Below, piece by piece: positions 1 to 12,312 of a stretch of DNA of 64,000 nt. Where the stretch lies: positions 22,152,835-22,216,834 of the forward strand of contig NC_092693.1 in NCBI RefSeq assembly GCF_964275005.1. The letters are read 5' to 3'. A program made the position numbers and the translations under genes. The stretch's first letter is position 1, and each line of letters begins with the position of its first letter. Source of the stretch: Diadema setosum. Lineage: Eukaryota > Echinodermata > Echinoidea > Diadematoida > Diadematidae. The notes below the pieces were generated by a model. That model made no database searches. It was given only the letters and a program-made list of their open reading frames with translations, and was not told where the DNA came from.

Positions 1-738
1 ATTTATACATATGCAATATACAATACTCTTGGTGCACGCAAGTTGTTTGCGATCATGACGGTGATGCTTCGCTCTTGCCTCTGTGAATCTGATATCTGAG
101 CGTTCCGGGTTTCCATGGCAACCGACCATGGTCCACCGTGGAATGAGCCGTCAAGGCGAGCGGGGAGCGTGTTTGGCTTTTAATTGCGATCAAATATGCG
201 TCCGTGATCGTATGAAAGCATATGTCTTTTTTTTCTCCCTTTTTTTTTCAGCTGCTTTAGCTATAGTCGAGCAAAATGGACGCTCGGTACTGTGGTTACA
301 GCTGCTTCAATACACTGACACACCACACACGCGTATTTATGAGTCTCATCTTTGCAAAGGTGTCTGAGAGTTAACTTAGAGACGCATGCAGGCTGCCCGA
401 ATTAAGGTTCAAGTAAAGCTCAACGCAGCCATTTTGACGTGATGTTCTGATTCAAGCATTTACTGCACGTCCCCAAGGGTTTCGAACAAGGACCAATATT
501 GAGCACAGTGGTGGATTCTGGACTCCAATCCAGCTGATGGAAGACTGGTGTGGTATTGGGGGAAACAGGTGCTAATCATGATATCTCTGGGATGATGCAG
601 AACATAGGGGCGCATGATAAGAAACGACCGACAAAAATTAATTCTTCATCATTCAAGTAGGAGATCATAATATTAATGTTCTAATTTTTCTCTTGATGAA
701 TGCTTGCATGCTAGATAAGACTGCGTAAGAGCCTGAGA
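1..738. other. Upstream flank of gene A, no gene seen
   Basis: No reading frame here shows a recognisable domain or convincing splice sites. The short open frames at 83-367 are interrupted by a T-rich tract and look like chance. The stretch probably holds the promoter and 5' untranslated region of the CUB/LDLa gene starting at 739, but I see no clear core promoter motif. Confidence 0.5.
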
Positions 739-3700
739 ATGAATGGGTTGGTCTACATAGCAGTTCTGCTGTTGGGTTTTGTCGACAAACCAGCAAGCGG
801 CAGCACAGGAACGAGTAAGTATAGACAAATACAGGTAACATTATTTATGTCGATGTTTTAACGTCGTCACACTCTTAACCTACTTCATACAGAAATATGG
901 TGCATCACGTGCAAAATCTACAGAGGTTTCAGAATATCGTAGGAGACATGATAAAAGATAATCGCAAAAATGAGCAATATTTTCATGATCCTTCTTTCGT
1001 CAATCTTAAGAATTTATTGTATCTTTTATAACGTTATCTCATGGTTTATGTCGCAATCGCATGGATTATTTCCCATTTCTCTATCTTACCTTCGAGTTCA
1101 TGAGCACCTGTTTATTTTACTTTTTTTCTATTTTAATGTAGTATTATTGTTATCATCATTATCTTTACTATCATTATTGAAGATATATATATATACTATA
1201 TATATGTATATATATATATATATATAATTCATTTATCTATTTTTTTTTTAAAAGGCGCTATCTTCAGTTACAAGCACAAACGCGAGGTAAAACTTGCTTT
1301 AATCTGATATTTTCCCTGCGTGCCAATACATGCAGTACTGACGTTTGCTCAGTCATAAATTAATGGGACATTATTATCTTGACTTCAGCTATAAAGTACC
1401 CTCCTTCCGGTCTGTCTACACTGAGCGACGAAGGAATGCTATTTCGTCCTAGTTGCTTGTAGTAACGCTGATATATTGCTTCGAACATAGAATAAACAAA
1501 GTAACAAGATATAGATAGGGGGAAATCGGATTTAAACGTTGATGTTAATCTACGCGGAGTGCGCAATATCATTTTTTTTTTGAGTGATTAACATGAGTAA
1601 TGGGATTTCGTCCAAAGATACAAACAATATCGCCATATTACCAAACACTTACTGCACTAACAAAATAAACAACCCCCTAAAAAAATATCTTTTCCACAAA
1701 CGTGCTATGAAGGAAACGCAATATTATTAGAAGATTGATCTGTTGTTGTTGTTTTCTTTTGTAAGAGAACGTTGACAGATGGATAATCCGATCATTAAGT
1801 TGTTGTTTTAGAAAGTACAACAAAAACGAATGAATACAAGAAAATGAATACATGAATATCTTTGTCATTCTTCAATCAAATTTCAACACAATCCCCAATT
1901 TAAGCATTTCACGGTCTCTGTTAAAGTATCCATTACCAGTTTCATAAAATCTATATGAAATATACCATATAGGAATATATTAATGTTACATTTTCTGGAG
2001 AAGATGAAAACATGATATGAATGATGATGATAATGATGATGATGATAGGAAGAACAATAGTGAGAATAAGAAGAGGAGGAGGAGGAGGAGGAGGAGAAAT
2101 GATAACAATACTACCAATGATAAATCATAATGCTAAAATAGCAATGAGAACAAGCAGAAGGAGAGAAAGAAATCAACGCAAAAAGAAGGAGAGATCACAT
2201 CTGTACATTTATTTGATTTTTCTGTAAACATCATGTGCCCTGTGCCCCGTCAGACCCTTGAGCCTTTGTATTCTTGGTCAACTATACTTCTTCGATCCAC
2301 TTAAAAGTATATGTTGTCCTCATTGTGATCATGGTGATACTACAATGAGAATCGGGTTTCTAAATTTGTATGCACGTATTATGACCGATACCAATATTCA
2401 ATCAGTCATTCATTTAATTCATTAAGAGATTTAGTTTCTACTTTTTTCAATGTTTATATCATATTATTTACTTTCAATTAGTCATCAAAGGCTCCATCTC
2501 AGGAAGCGAAAATGTGTGGAAAAAGGAGTACAAGGCAGAGTCTACACGACAAACATGACAAAGCAAATGAACAAAGTTAACTGCGTTACGCTTTTGTTAC
2601 GACCCAAGACACATTATGATGCTATAACGTACAACAGTAAAAAGACTCACAGCACTCAAGATACATTGCATGTATAAGCTTAAGTTACGCTCACAAGGAG
2701 GTTATTTAGCAAAGGAGAAAAAGATCTTTCATTTCTCCATAGTATATTCTACGCCGATAATGATACAATCGTTGTGTGTTAGTTTCACAAGGTATTCATA
2801 ACGATCGCATTCATAATGGCCATATAATGATCATTTTCGTCGTGATGAACATGTTGCTTTCTTAGTTCGTTAATGAAGTGTTATATTTTTTCCATTATTC
2901 TCTCAGGATGGTTCCATAGCTTACAAGCCAAGCTTTTTAGTAGACCCCTCCACTTCCGTAATTCATACTACAAGCAGTCTATGATTGAATTTCTAATATT
3001 GTATTTCGTTTGTTTTGTTCTATTTTATATAATTTTCTCATAAATGGCTAATAAACAATGCGTTTTGTGTTGCTGATGAGAATTTAAAAAAAAATCAATT
3101 AAAAAAATAACAATTAATAATGATATCGATGTCGGGTTCTGTGTGCAGTCGTCTTCACGGACTTCTGCGACACAAGTCTCCAGAAGGAGGACGCCAGTTT
3201 CGTCACGACGTCGGCCGACGAATCTGCCAACATCACCGGGCCGGTTGACTGTCTCATCGTTGTCCAGGCTCTCAAATCGAACCAGCAACTCGCCGTCGAC
3301 TTCGTGGAGCCGTTCATGATCGAGGGTATGTCCTTTGAAAGGCCCGCCTCGTCCGCGATTCATGGGGCTCCATCACGATGTCAAAAAATGTAGGCCATGC
3401 CACTCGACCGCTTTTCCTTCTCCAAGATTTTTGACCTGCCACAGCCCTCAAACGTCACATTATCAGAGTCAGGTGTATTCTTTGACAGGACGATAGCCTC
3501 CTATGATCAATTTCAGTACATATACTTTCAAATTTTGGGTGATAACATTCTTTGATTATGTCCAGTAGGGATTTTGGCTTGCAACTTGGGCAACACACGT
3601 CCATTTCACCATTTAAAAAAAAAAATCTTTTTCCAATGCCTCCGTTATCAAAGTGTTCATCAAGAAACTCATTGGAGCTGCATTTACCATGTTGACTAAA

Positions 3701-6700
3701 AATATAGGTTTTACATGATTTTGTTTCACCAGCAACTGAGAAAAGGAGAAATGATAACGCTGATATTTACGCGAAGAAAATCGATTGGTACATTTTATTT
3801 CTACCAAGCCAAAATTTCTCCTTGACGCACCAACATCAAAAAGAGACCCTTACAAAACATATGTATTTCATCTTGCATAAGCGGACAATAACAGTTAGAT
3901 AAACATAACAGCACTCGATATCTACTCAAATCAAATTATTTTATATTATTTGATATGCTTTCCTGGAGGGCAAGGAGTGATGAATAATACCAACGACATT
4001 AAAAAGGAGTTGAGACGTTGTGAATTTGTCACTAATTTATCGTGTGACTGCTTTCTTTTTCTATTGGTCTATCTCAGTACAGATCAAAATCTTACAAAAA
4101 GATGCGATCTCACTCACGGAGGCTAATAGCTAAAAAAAAGTATCTGAAACTTTATGTTTTCTCCCATGATTGGCAATTCGCTCATTTTGTAGAATATAGG
4201 CTTAATATGTCAAAAGTTTAATGTGACCCCCTCCAACCCCCCCCCAAAAAAAAACCACACAAAACACAAAACAAAAAACAAATATGCAAGAAAAAATATT
4301 TATAAACATTAATAGCACATAGCTCTGTATCAAGGGAATTATAGATACGTCCTTCCCTAAGTTAAACTTGTGGAAAATCTTGTTCATGCAAGATCCTGCT
4401 GCGGTCCATGTAGATGAATATAGATACAAAAATGCGGTTGATTTATGAATTTTGACCTGATTATCGGCTATGTTGACCGGTAATTGAAACAAGGGAGTTT
4501 GAAGACAGCTTCCTGAGGCTGTCTTGCAGAAGGTGTTATCTTTCCTGTGGCTTAGTTTGTAAGTCGATGCTCCGAAGAGAAACGTTAGTGCATGACTTTA
4601 ATTCAAGCCGCTCGGGAATGGTATTAATTGCCCTGAAATGCGGCGTGTCACTCTTTCTGTCCGATCTCCTAGTCTTGGTCACTGAAGTATATCCTTTCTG
4701 ACTCAATCATTCTGTAGTCAGATTGACAAAGAGGAACCGAGCATAAAAGGTCCCGACCATCATTTTCACACGAGGTGGCTCAGTGGATAATGTTCGGACT
4801 CGAAGTCGTCACGGAGTGAGGTCCCTGGTTCGATCCCCTGCCTGCAGCGGCTGTGGCCCTATAGGCAAGACACTCTGTCATCATTGCATATAGTTCTTCG
4901 GAAGGAATTTGTATCCTTCCGTCCGTCCCATGGTAGCTTCTTCATAAACATTTTAGTGCTTCCTGAAGTGGTCACGTATATACTACAGCGTGGCCGGTAC
5001 AAGAGATTTGCGCATTACAAAAATTCAGCGACGTATATCAATACTACTGAAACTAGCCTGCCTTTAAAACACAATTTATAGCGACGTTGATAATCACTAA
5101 ATTGCTCACGTGCTCATGAAGTCGGGTATATAGAGAAGAATACAAAACGGCCCAACTAAAGTTAAGAGGAAGGATATGGTCACGTGGAAGGGGAAGAAAA
5201 CAACATATCCATGTAAAGTGATAATCTTGGTTCTAACTCCTTTGACAAGTCAGAATCCAGGAGGTGGGAAGACAACTGAAATCCCTCAATCCGTCCGCAT
5301 GCCTAGAATAAGTACCTACAGCTTTTTGATAACTCAAACCTATTCATCGATATTGTTATTCAAACAGATGACGAGAACAACCCCGCCCTACCTGACGGAC
5401 AAGGGTGTCGTCGGTCGTCGCTCATTATCTGGGACGGGGACGATCTCGAGAGCGACGACTTGATCGGTCGGTACTGTGGCTCCGACGTCCCGTCCAGCTT
5501 CGAGTCCAGCGGCCAGTTTCTTACTCTGTATTTTCTCCTCAACGACTCGGCGACGGCGCAATTTACGTTGCTGTATTCATCCTTCGATAATGGTACGAGC
5601 CCGTGATGCAGTATGTAAGTGTGTGTGTGTGTGTGGGGGGGGGGGGTATCTTTTTAGCTTGCCGGAGTCAAAGGTGCAAGTGCACTTTTGCTATCATTCA
5701 TCGTCCGTCGAAAGTCGTCCGTCGTAGGTAAACTTTCTTAAAAACATTTTCAGCGTCTTCTTGTAAACCCCACGACAGATTTTCACCAAACTTGGCAGGT
5801 AGAATCCCTAGGACGATAGGATCTCAATTTGTACAAATGGGCACCATGCCCTCCTCCCCCATAGTTAGTGCTATTATTATGAGTAAGTAGGGTCTATGTG
5901 ACTCCACAGTTTCATATTATGTGTTCATGGGTTGTTGTTGTTGTTGTTGTGTTGTTGTTGTTCTTGGTGTTGTTGTCGTCGTCGTCGTTTTTGTTGTCGT
6001 CGTCGCTGTTGTTGTTTAAGGGAGATCAGGGTGCAAATTTATGACAATTTTCACAGTTTCATCTTTTCATCATTTGGCAGGTATTCTATACTGTCGCTAT
6101 GGATTATTATATTTGTATAAATGGGCATCGTATAACATCCCACTTGGGAGCTCCCAAAACCTCTTTTCTTGTGCCTTATGGCCTTTATCTGTCGTTCATG
6201 GAAAGGTTTTCTTCTTTTTTTCAGTCATAGTCGTGCAAGAGGCAGCTATCCCTCCCAAACAACCCCAGTGCCACTCAGAGTTCATGATTATCATTCATTA
6301 ATGACCGTCTGCTTATGACATGCTTGCGTTTACCATGGATACATCCGACATTTTGCTGAGGAGGTTTAATCCTTTATGACTTCCTCTATTTATGCTAGCA
6401 AAGTTTGCAGACAATATAAATTGCCAACGCGGGTATGAAAAGCGCACGTACATCATTATAAGTCTGACGGACAAAGAGTATGATACAAAGTAGAGCATGA
6501 TTATTCTGTTCACAGTTACCCCAGTCATTCGTCTCATATCTATCCTGTAGCAAATAAATTGTTTGAGTCTGTTGCCGAAACATGAGTACACGAGAGACAC
6601 GAGCTGATGTCATTCGTTGTTATGATTGCTGAAAGCAAAGTTATTATGAAGCAAAATGTCTGACAGAATTCGGATTTTGTTGAATAAATATGCTGATATT

Positions 6701-7076
6701 ACTCCCATATTCTAAATGACCGTTATCAGAACAGTGTGAACACGGAGGAGGCTGTTCCAGATAAATAAGACATCTTATTCCGTATTATTAATCATCGTCA
6801 TCGTATAATGATTATGATTAGTATGATGATGAGGGGAATTACCATGATCGTTATCACCATAATAGTGATAATAACCATCACTTTCATTAGTAGTAGTAAA
6901 TACATGTACTATAGCAGTAGAAGCTTTAATACTAGTCATAATAGTAGTAGTAATAGTAGTATTCGTAGTCGTAGTAGTAGCAGTCGCAGGTGAGTAACAT
7001 TTAAGTAGTTGTGTAGTAGTAGTAGTAGTAGTAGCAGTGATAGTAGTAGTAGTAGTATTTGTATTATTATTATTAT

Positions 7077-7112
<36 letters not shown>

Positions 7113-9827
7113 CAGTTGTATCGTAGTAGTAGAAGTGTCGTCACCATCATCATCATCACGTTATCATCACCTTTATCATCATTATCATTCATCATCTTGC
7201 AGGTGTGTGTGATGACGAGGTGACGGAATTAAGATGCAACAACGGACGATGTGTCCCCCGATCCGTGCGATGCGACACGGCTAATAACTGTGGTGACAAT
7301 TCAGATCAGTTCATTGATGCACCTGCCTATTGTCCAGGTCGGTCTTTTGATTTTTGGTGGAAGGAAGATAATCCATATACGGTACAATGTAAAGCACTAT
7401 ATACATACTATGTATATAGTAACACAAAACGGTAAACACAGATTACGTTACATATCAAAGACTGATGAGCAGGCAATGTTGTTCACTTGCAAGTTAAAAT
7501 TTTCTGGGGAAAGAACTGCAGACAATGATTATTTATTAGTATCTACTCATTATCAATTTTTAGTTGTATCTCTTTTCAAACAGACAGAACAGAAGGCATT
7601 GTGTCTTGTATTGTATTCATGAAGCATCAAGTATCTCCTTTAACCCTATAAAGCCCAAGCTATTTTGACCCCTTCCAGGCCCAAGGGGGGGGGGGGCACA
7701 TTGTGCCCCCCCCCCCTATATAACTTCTTTATTATATGATGTATGACCGTCATATTTGGCACATGGGTAGAGCAACTCATACTCTACAAGACCCAACATT
7801 TGAAATTTCCCAAGGTCATCCACTGAGGGCGCTATTAACCAAAATACAAAGAAATACATAGGAAATACACTAAAATCATGTTTTTTCTTTTTATTTCTTT
7901 ATCCCAAGTATATGTGTTTTTATTTCATAACAATCATTTTCATATTTACCACAAAGGAAAAGCAAGTCAACCTTCACTATTTGTTACTGTTGAAATTTAT
8001 CAAGGTCAACATGTGGGGGCGCTATTCAATACAATATAAAGAAATATATGAAACCTATGATGTATTGCTTGGAATGGGTACATATGAAGGGTTTGTTTGC
8101 AAAAACCGATAAGTCCATTTTTGAAGATTTTGAAGACGATCTCTGTCATAAAGTACAAAATAATACCTCTTAAATGATATATTGGTCACTACATATAAAG
8201 GTATATTTTTTAAGTTATGGTCAAAAGAAGCAAAAAATTTCTTATTATTCTCTTTATTTTTCTTGACCTTTAATCGCAAATATCTCCATTTGGCAAATAT
8301 GGACTTATCGGTTTTTGCAAACAAACTCTTCATATATTGGTATCATATTCCATATTTCCAAAATATTGAAATTTTGAGTTTGCAGATTGATAATATGATG
8401 AAGAAATGATATTACAGGCAAAGCTTGTGTGAAGATAACACAAAATAAAAGGGTAGTCTTTGGAAAATGCTGTATTTTCGATTATTTCTATTATGTCTAT
8501 TATTTGATGCCTATGTCATATAAAAAATAAAGGAAATAATAAGAAGACCATTTCAGGTTAATTCACAACCATAATAACTTCACATTTTGGTCCTTCAGCA
8601 AATAATAGCCAAGAAAACCCCCATTTCATCCATTATTATATTGTTAACTGAAATTTGAACAGAAAATCATGCAAAATCTGACGAACATGGTTGTCAGTTT
8701 ACGGTTGACATGGCAACCAGCAATATCGAACATAGCTAAATTATATATCAAAATGTTCGCAATAAGATTTTAGGAAAAGTCACCAAATTTGGTTGAAATC
8801 GAGTAAAAGGTGTAGGAGTGGCAAACGAAAAGATGGTAGGGGGGCACAATGTGCCCCCCCCTTGGGCTTTATAGGGTTAACCCTAAAGGGGCCGGGCTTT
8901 TTTGGCTATACTCAGACCGGGGGGGGGGGGGGGGGGGGATGGATTCCGCCCCCCCCCCCCCCCCCCGAGATCTCGGCCATCGGAGGTGCGATCGCGATGA
9001 AATTTTGCATGCGTGAGACCCGCGTCATAATCTACAAGATTGTGTCATAAGATTTTTTGAAACAATCAATTTCTAATTTTAATTAATTAATTATGGAAAT
9101 TAAGCTCAAGGTGATATTTTAGCCTAATTAAAAGCATTGAGAGTCAAATTTTTGATCTGTAAATCTGTTTTAGCATATTCAACAATTGTACATCACAAAA
9201 GCTTCCAAAACTCATTTCAATTCTTATGTATTTTATTGTTTTCAGAATTTCTTATGTATTTCTTTGTTTTTCAACTTTTGTTTTTTCTTTGTTTTTTCAT
9301 CGGAAATTGTCACTGACCACTTTTCTACCATAATTAGCACAAAATTAATCAATGAAAGTGATTAATTGTAAAAATAATCAGGTTTTTATGACTTTCATGA
9401 CAGAGCACTGTTTTCCATAGGAAATGTACACAAAATCACAAAATTTTGCCCGTTTTGGGGCGACATTCCGTTACAAAAATGGGCGTGGCTTCGCAAAGGT
9501 ATGCGCGGACGTTGCAAATTTGGTCTCAAAAGTTGCGCGAGACTTGAACGAAGAAAGTCAAGAAGCCTCGCGACGAGGCCTTCTCGCGTTACAGAATTAT
9601 AGCGCGAAACGTCGAGGGGGGGGGGGGGGCGGGTTCCGCCACCCCCCCCCCCCCGGCCCTTTCAGGGTTAACCAATGAGAAATTGGTTGAAAGGCCTAAT
9701 CCTACTGTCTTAATACTGGACTGAATAGCTCGAACAAATCATCCACTACAACTGCTACAAATTATTTATGTTGTCAGTCGTCTATGAACACCTTTTCGCC
9801 GTCCGTGTTTCCCTATTATTATTATTA

Positions 9828-9912
<85 letters not shown>

Positions 9913-10913
9913 CATTATCATCATCATCATCATCATCATCATTAATGTGAGCATGGAGGTACAAAGAAAGACCTTTTCTACCTCCATGATATGAGTAAAT
10001 GTGGTAATGTTATCATATTTGATTATCATGAGCACTGTGTACAAAAAAAACGTAATCATTTGATAATAGACTACTGCTATCAGCGCCGTCATCGTCTCTG
10101 TTAATTCCAGACACTGATCAGACCGTGGCGCAGTCGTACCTCCCACTGTGGGTGATCATGGCCGTACTGGGTGCCATCCTCCTCGCTCTGTTCCTCTACT
10201 GGTTGCTATGGAGACCGGGATACCTGATCTGGAGGCTTGGGTGTTGCCGGAATCTCTGGCACGGGTGCTGCCGGGACTTAAGGGCGAAGTGCTGTTGTCG
10301 CTCGCTCAATTACAGCAAACAATCAGGCAACCGTGCTCGTGGGAGGAACAAGGATGGTGAACCTTCCGGAGAGGAGGACGCTGACGAAGACGACGATGAT
10401 GTCGACGGGGATGCTGGATGTCTCTGCTGCGGTTGTTGCGGTGCAAGGAGTCGTCGAGGGCGACGAAAGAGAGAGCTAGCGGACTCGACGTCGAGTTTGG
10501 CACCGTTCGCCCATCCGGGTCTCTACAAGGAAGGTCTAATACTACCTCCCGATGCCGGAGACCGTCCGATACTACACCGAGAGGGGCTGATGCTTCCATC
10601 GGACAAAGGAGAGCGGCCGAAGCTCCGGCGAGAGGGGCTGATCCTTCCGCCCGATACCACCCGGCCTGTTCTCTATCGGGAAGGCGTTATGGTCCCCGAG
10701 TACGATCACCGTCCCCAGCTGTACAAAGAAGACGCCATTCTGCCGCACGCCGAGACTAAGCCACCTTCTTGGGGTATCTACCATGAAGACACCATCGTAC
10801 CGCCACCATCCACCTTAACACCCCCAACGCTGGGCGAGGTGCCGAAAACACAACGTCGGGTGTACGACTACCAGGTGGACTGGGATGGCGGCCATGCCCG
10901 GGAAGCGAGATGA
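739..10913 (+). CDS. Gene A: CUB-LDLa single-pass membrane protein with a long repeat-bearing tail
   Basis: Five exons: 739-814, 3149-3325, 5368-5592, 7203-7337 and 10111-10913. All introns are GT/AG and phase 1; the sum is 1416 nt, or 471 aa plus stop. Exon 1 gives a signal peptide ([14 protein letters not shown]). Exons 2 and 3 form one CUB domain (about residues 30-158) with four cysteines, including the typical GRYCGS. Exon 4 is an LDLa module with all six cysteines and the NNCGDNSD calcium-site motif. Exon 5 carries a transmembrane helix at about 215-238, then cysteine clusters ([23 protein letters not shown]), an acidic block ([10 protein letters not shown]) and about six tandem repeats of the type [14 protein letters not shown] (about 342-434). 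CUB and LDLa modules usually bind protein ligands with calcium, so a surface receptor or co-receptor is inferred; the ligand is unknown. Genes B and C share the exon plan. It resembles a one-CUB version of NETO-like proteins. The start is the first Met giving a signal peptide in frame. Confidence 0.88.
4774..4985 (+). mobile_element. tRNA-derived SINE copy 1 (intron 2 of gene A)
   Basis: A tRNA-like head has an A box (TGGCTCAGTGG, 4776-4786) and a B box (GGTTCGATCCC, about 4827-4837), spaced as in an RNA polymerase III promoter. A tail with ATGGTAGCTTCTTCATAAAC follows. The same head and tail recur at 22441-22665, which defines one SINE family. The head does not fold as a complete tRNA, so this is a retroposon and not a tRNA gene. 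Confidence 0.75.
5933..6016 (+). repeat. GTT/GTC trinucleotide microsatellite
   Basis: Imperfect GTT repeat passing into GTC in intron 3 of gene A. The Leu/Cys/Arg-rich reading frame over it is only a translation of the repeat. Confidence 0.85.
6893..7135 (+). repeat. AGT trinucleotide microsatellite just upstream of the gene A LDLa exon
   Basis: Long imperfect AGT/GTA repeat with interspersed ATT and GTC units, followed by an ATC-rich stretch up to the splice acceptor at 7201-7202. The Ser-rich open frame here is the repeat read in one phase and is not a protein. Confidence 0.9.
7644..8876. mobile_element. piggyBac-type non-autonomous element 1
   Basis: Bounded by TTAA at 7640-7643 and 8877-8880. 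Terminal inverted repeats read CCCTATAAAGCCCAAG on the left and CTTGGGCTTTATAGGG on the right. TTAA target duplication with ends starting CCCT is the hallmark of piggyBac elements. A GGGGGCACAATGTGCCCCC palindrome lies subterminally at both ends. No transposase frame is visible in the 1.2 kb interior, so it is non-autonomous. It sits in intron 4 of gene A. Confidence 0.85.
8881..9667. mobile_element. piggyBac-type non-autonomous element 2
   Basis: Starts CCCTAAAGGGGCCGGGC directly after the TTAA at 8877-8880 and ends CCCGGCCCTTTCAGGG before the TTAA at 9668-9671. Subterminal parts are long G runs facing long C runs (about 8920-8966 and 9616-9655), which could fold into hairpins. No transposase frame is visible. 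It abuts element 1 and shares one TTAA with it, so one probably inserted into the other's target site. Confidence 0.82.
9821..9943 (+). repeat. ATT/ATC trinucleotide microsatellite
   Basis: About 30 ATT units passing into ATC units, in intron 4 of gene A. The Ile/Met, Leu/Ser and Asn/Asp-rich open frames on both strands are artefacts of this repeat. Confidence 0.95.
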
Positions 10914-11186
10914 AGGCAACCTGCCAACAATTAACTTTCCAATGAACTTTATCTCTTTCTCTTTTTGAAACACTGAAAGCCGATATTGTTTGAGTGTTTG
11001 TTGATTTGAGTCGGTATGTTTTTTTTTAATTCAGTAAGTAATTCACCCTCTTGGCCAGGTTTATATAGGGCTACATATTATGTGGTATGGCTACTGCTGC
11101 CACTTGAACAACTGACTCAAAAACACTGCTGTCTCGTCGCCCTGATGCACTGCGTGTCCGGTTTACAATAACAACAGGGAGCTTTT
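10914..11186 (+). other. Probable 3' untranslated region of gene A
   Basis: Follows the gene A stop codon with no coding signal. No AATAAA is seen before the inverted-repeat element begins at about 11187; the nearest one downstream (11422-11427) lies inside that element. Confidence 0.4.
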
Positions 11187-12164
11187 AGTGGGGCAGATAT
11201 GTGAAAAAGATGCTCACATCCGGCGGAAAGTATGAAATTTTGCATACATGGGTATTTTGGGGCGCTGATTTCAAAAATTGCCGGATCCAAGAGATCTGGC
11301 CATGGGGTCGGCCGCCATTTTGAATTCCAATATGGCCGCCGTCAAAGATCCCTATCTTCAGTTCTGAATGACATAAGCCATTGGAATTTGATACATAAAA
11401 GCATGGTGATATGATGACTTCAATAAAAGACTTATTTGATATGTCTGACAAGCTGCACGGCAGCCAATTTTAATTTATACAAAGTTACCATGTTGGACTG
11501 TTGAAAATCTCTATCTCGGGTTTGTAAATTAGGCTACCTTATTGAGCGCGCGTTTGTAACTGATTGAGTGCGCGGTGCTGTATTTACATTGTGACGTCAG
11601 TGAAAAGTGCATTATGCTTCCTTTTTGCTGCACTTCTTGACATGCTCATGAATGTTAATTGTGGTGTTTGTCTTCGTAGCCACATTTGAATTCAAAATAG
11701 CAGGCATTGCGTTTGTCAGACACATCTCATGAGTTGATATTTTAACTCAGTATGTTAAAATACTTGTTTACACCTAATTTCAGCGTCACTCACCACTTAG
11801 AAATCGAGATAGGGATTTTGAATATTTCGTCGAGGCGGCCATATTGGAATTCAAAATGGCGGCCATTCGATGCTTGTCAGACACTTTCAATCAATCTGTC
11901 ATGAAATTCAATATGTCAAAACGCTCATATGTTCCAAATTTTGGTGCCACAGGTCATTCAGAACTGAAGATAGGGATCTTTAAATTTGTTTTGTGATGGC
12001 GGCCATATTGGAATTCAAAATGGCGGCCGACCCCGTGGTCAGATCTCTTGGATCCGGCAATATTTGAAATCAGCGCCCCAAAATACCCCTATATGCAAAA
12101 TTTCATATTTTCCGCCGGATGTGAGCATTTCCACCAATTTTTGTTACATATCTGCCCTACTATT
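11187..12164. mobile_element. Foldback-type DNA element with about 200 bp inverted arms
   Basis: The left arm (11187-11390) and right arm (about 11945-12164) are near-complementary. The outer ends read AGTGGGGCAGATATGTGA and its complement TTACATATCTGCCCTACT. Both arms carry CTCACATCCGGCGGAAA, GGATCCAAGAGATCT and the GGCCGCCATTTTGAATTCC motif. The interior has no recognisable transposase. It is read as a non-autonomous terminal-inverted-repeat element; the superfamily is not assigned because the target duplication is unclear. Confidence 0.75.
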
Positions 12165-12167
12165 TGG

Positions 12168-12312
12168 ATTTTAGACGCGCGGACGTTCAAAGGGTAAAAA
12201 ACATGGTCTGAGCGTGCGCAGAAGCGCACGTCAATTTGACGCACGCTTCTGCGCATGCTCAGACCATGTTTTTTTTTTTTTCCCCCTTTGAACGTCCGCG
12301 CGTCTAAAATCT
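12168..12312. mobile_element. Near-perfect palindromic MITE
   Basis: About 145 bp reading almost the same on both strands: TTTTAGACGCGCGGACGTTC at the left, its complement at the right, and an inner palindrome of ACATGGTCTGAGCGTGCGCA against TGCGCATGCTCAGACCATGT. It directly abuts the foldback element at 11187-12164. The size and symmetry fit a hairpin MITE. Confidence 0.75.

Noticed and set aside
970-1227. 85-codon hydrophobic frame in intron 1 of gene A
   Set aside because: T-rich sequence running into a TA repeat; no splice context or homologous copy in genes B or C.
4774-4840. tRNA gene
   Set aside because: A and B boxes are present but the arms do not pair as a full tRNA, and the head is followed by a conserved SINE tail shared with another copy.
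6893-7212. Ser-rich proteins in the AGT repeat
   Set aside because: The frames are microsatellite translations inside an intron of gene A.
9766-10146. 126-codon Met/Ile-rich frame on the - strand
   Set aside because: It is a translation of the ATT/ATC microsatellite, partly antisense to the real exon 5 of gene A.
10306-10784. Open frames in other phases and on the other strand within exon 5 of gene A
   Set aside because: They are shadows caused by high GC; only the frame continuous with the CUB and LDLa exons gives a membrane helix and repeats.
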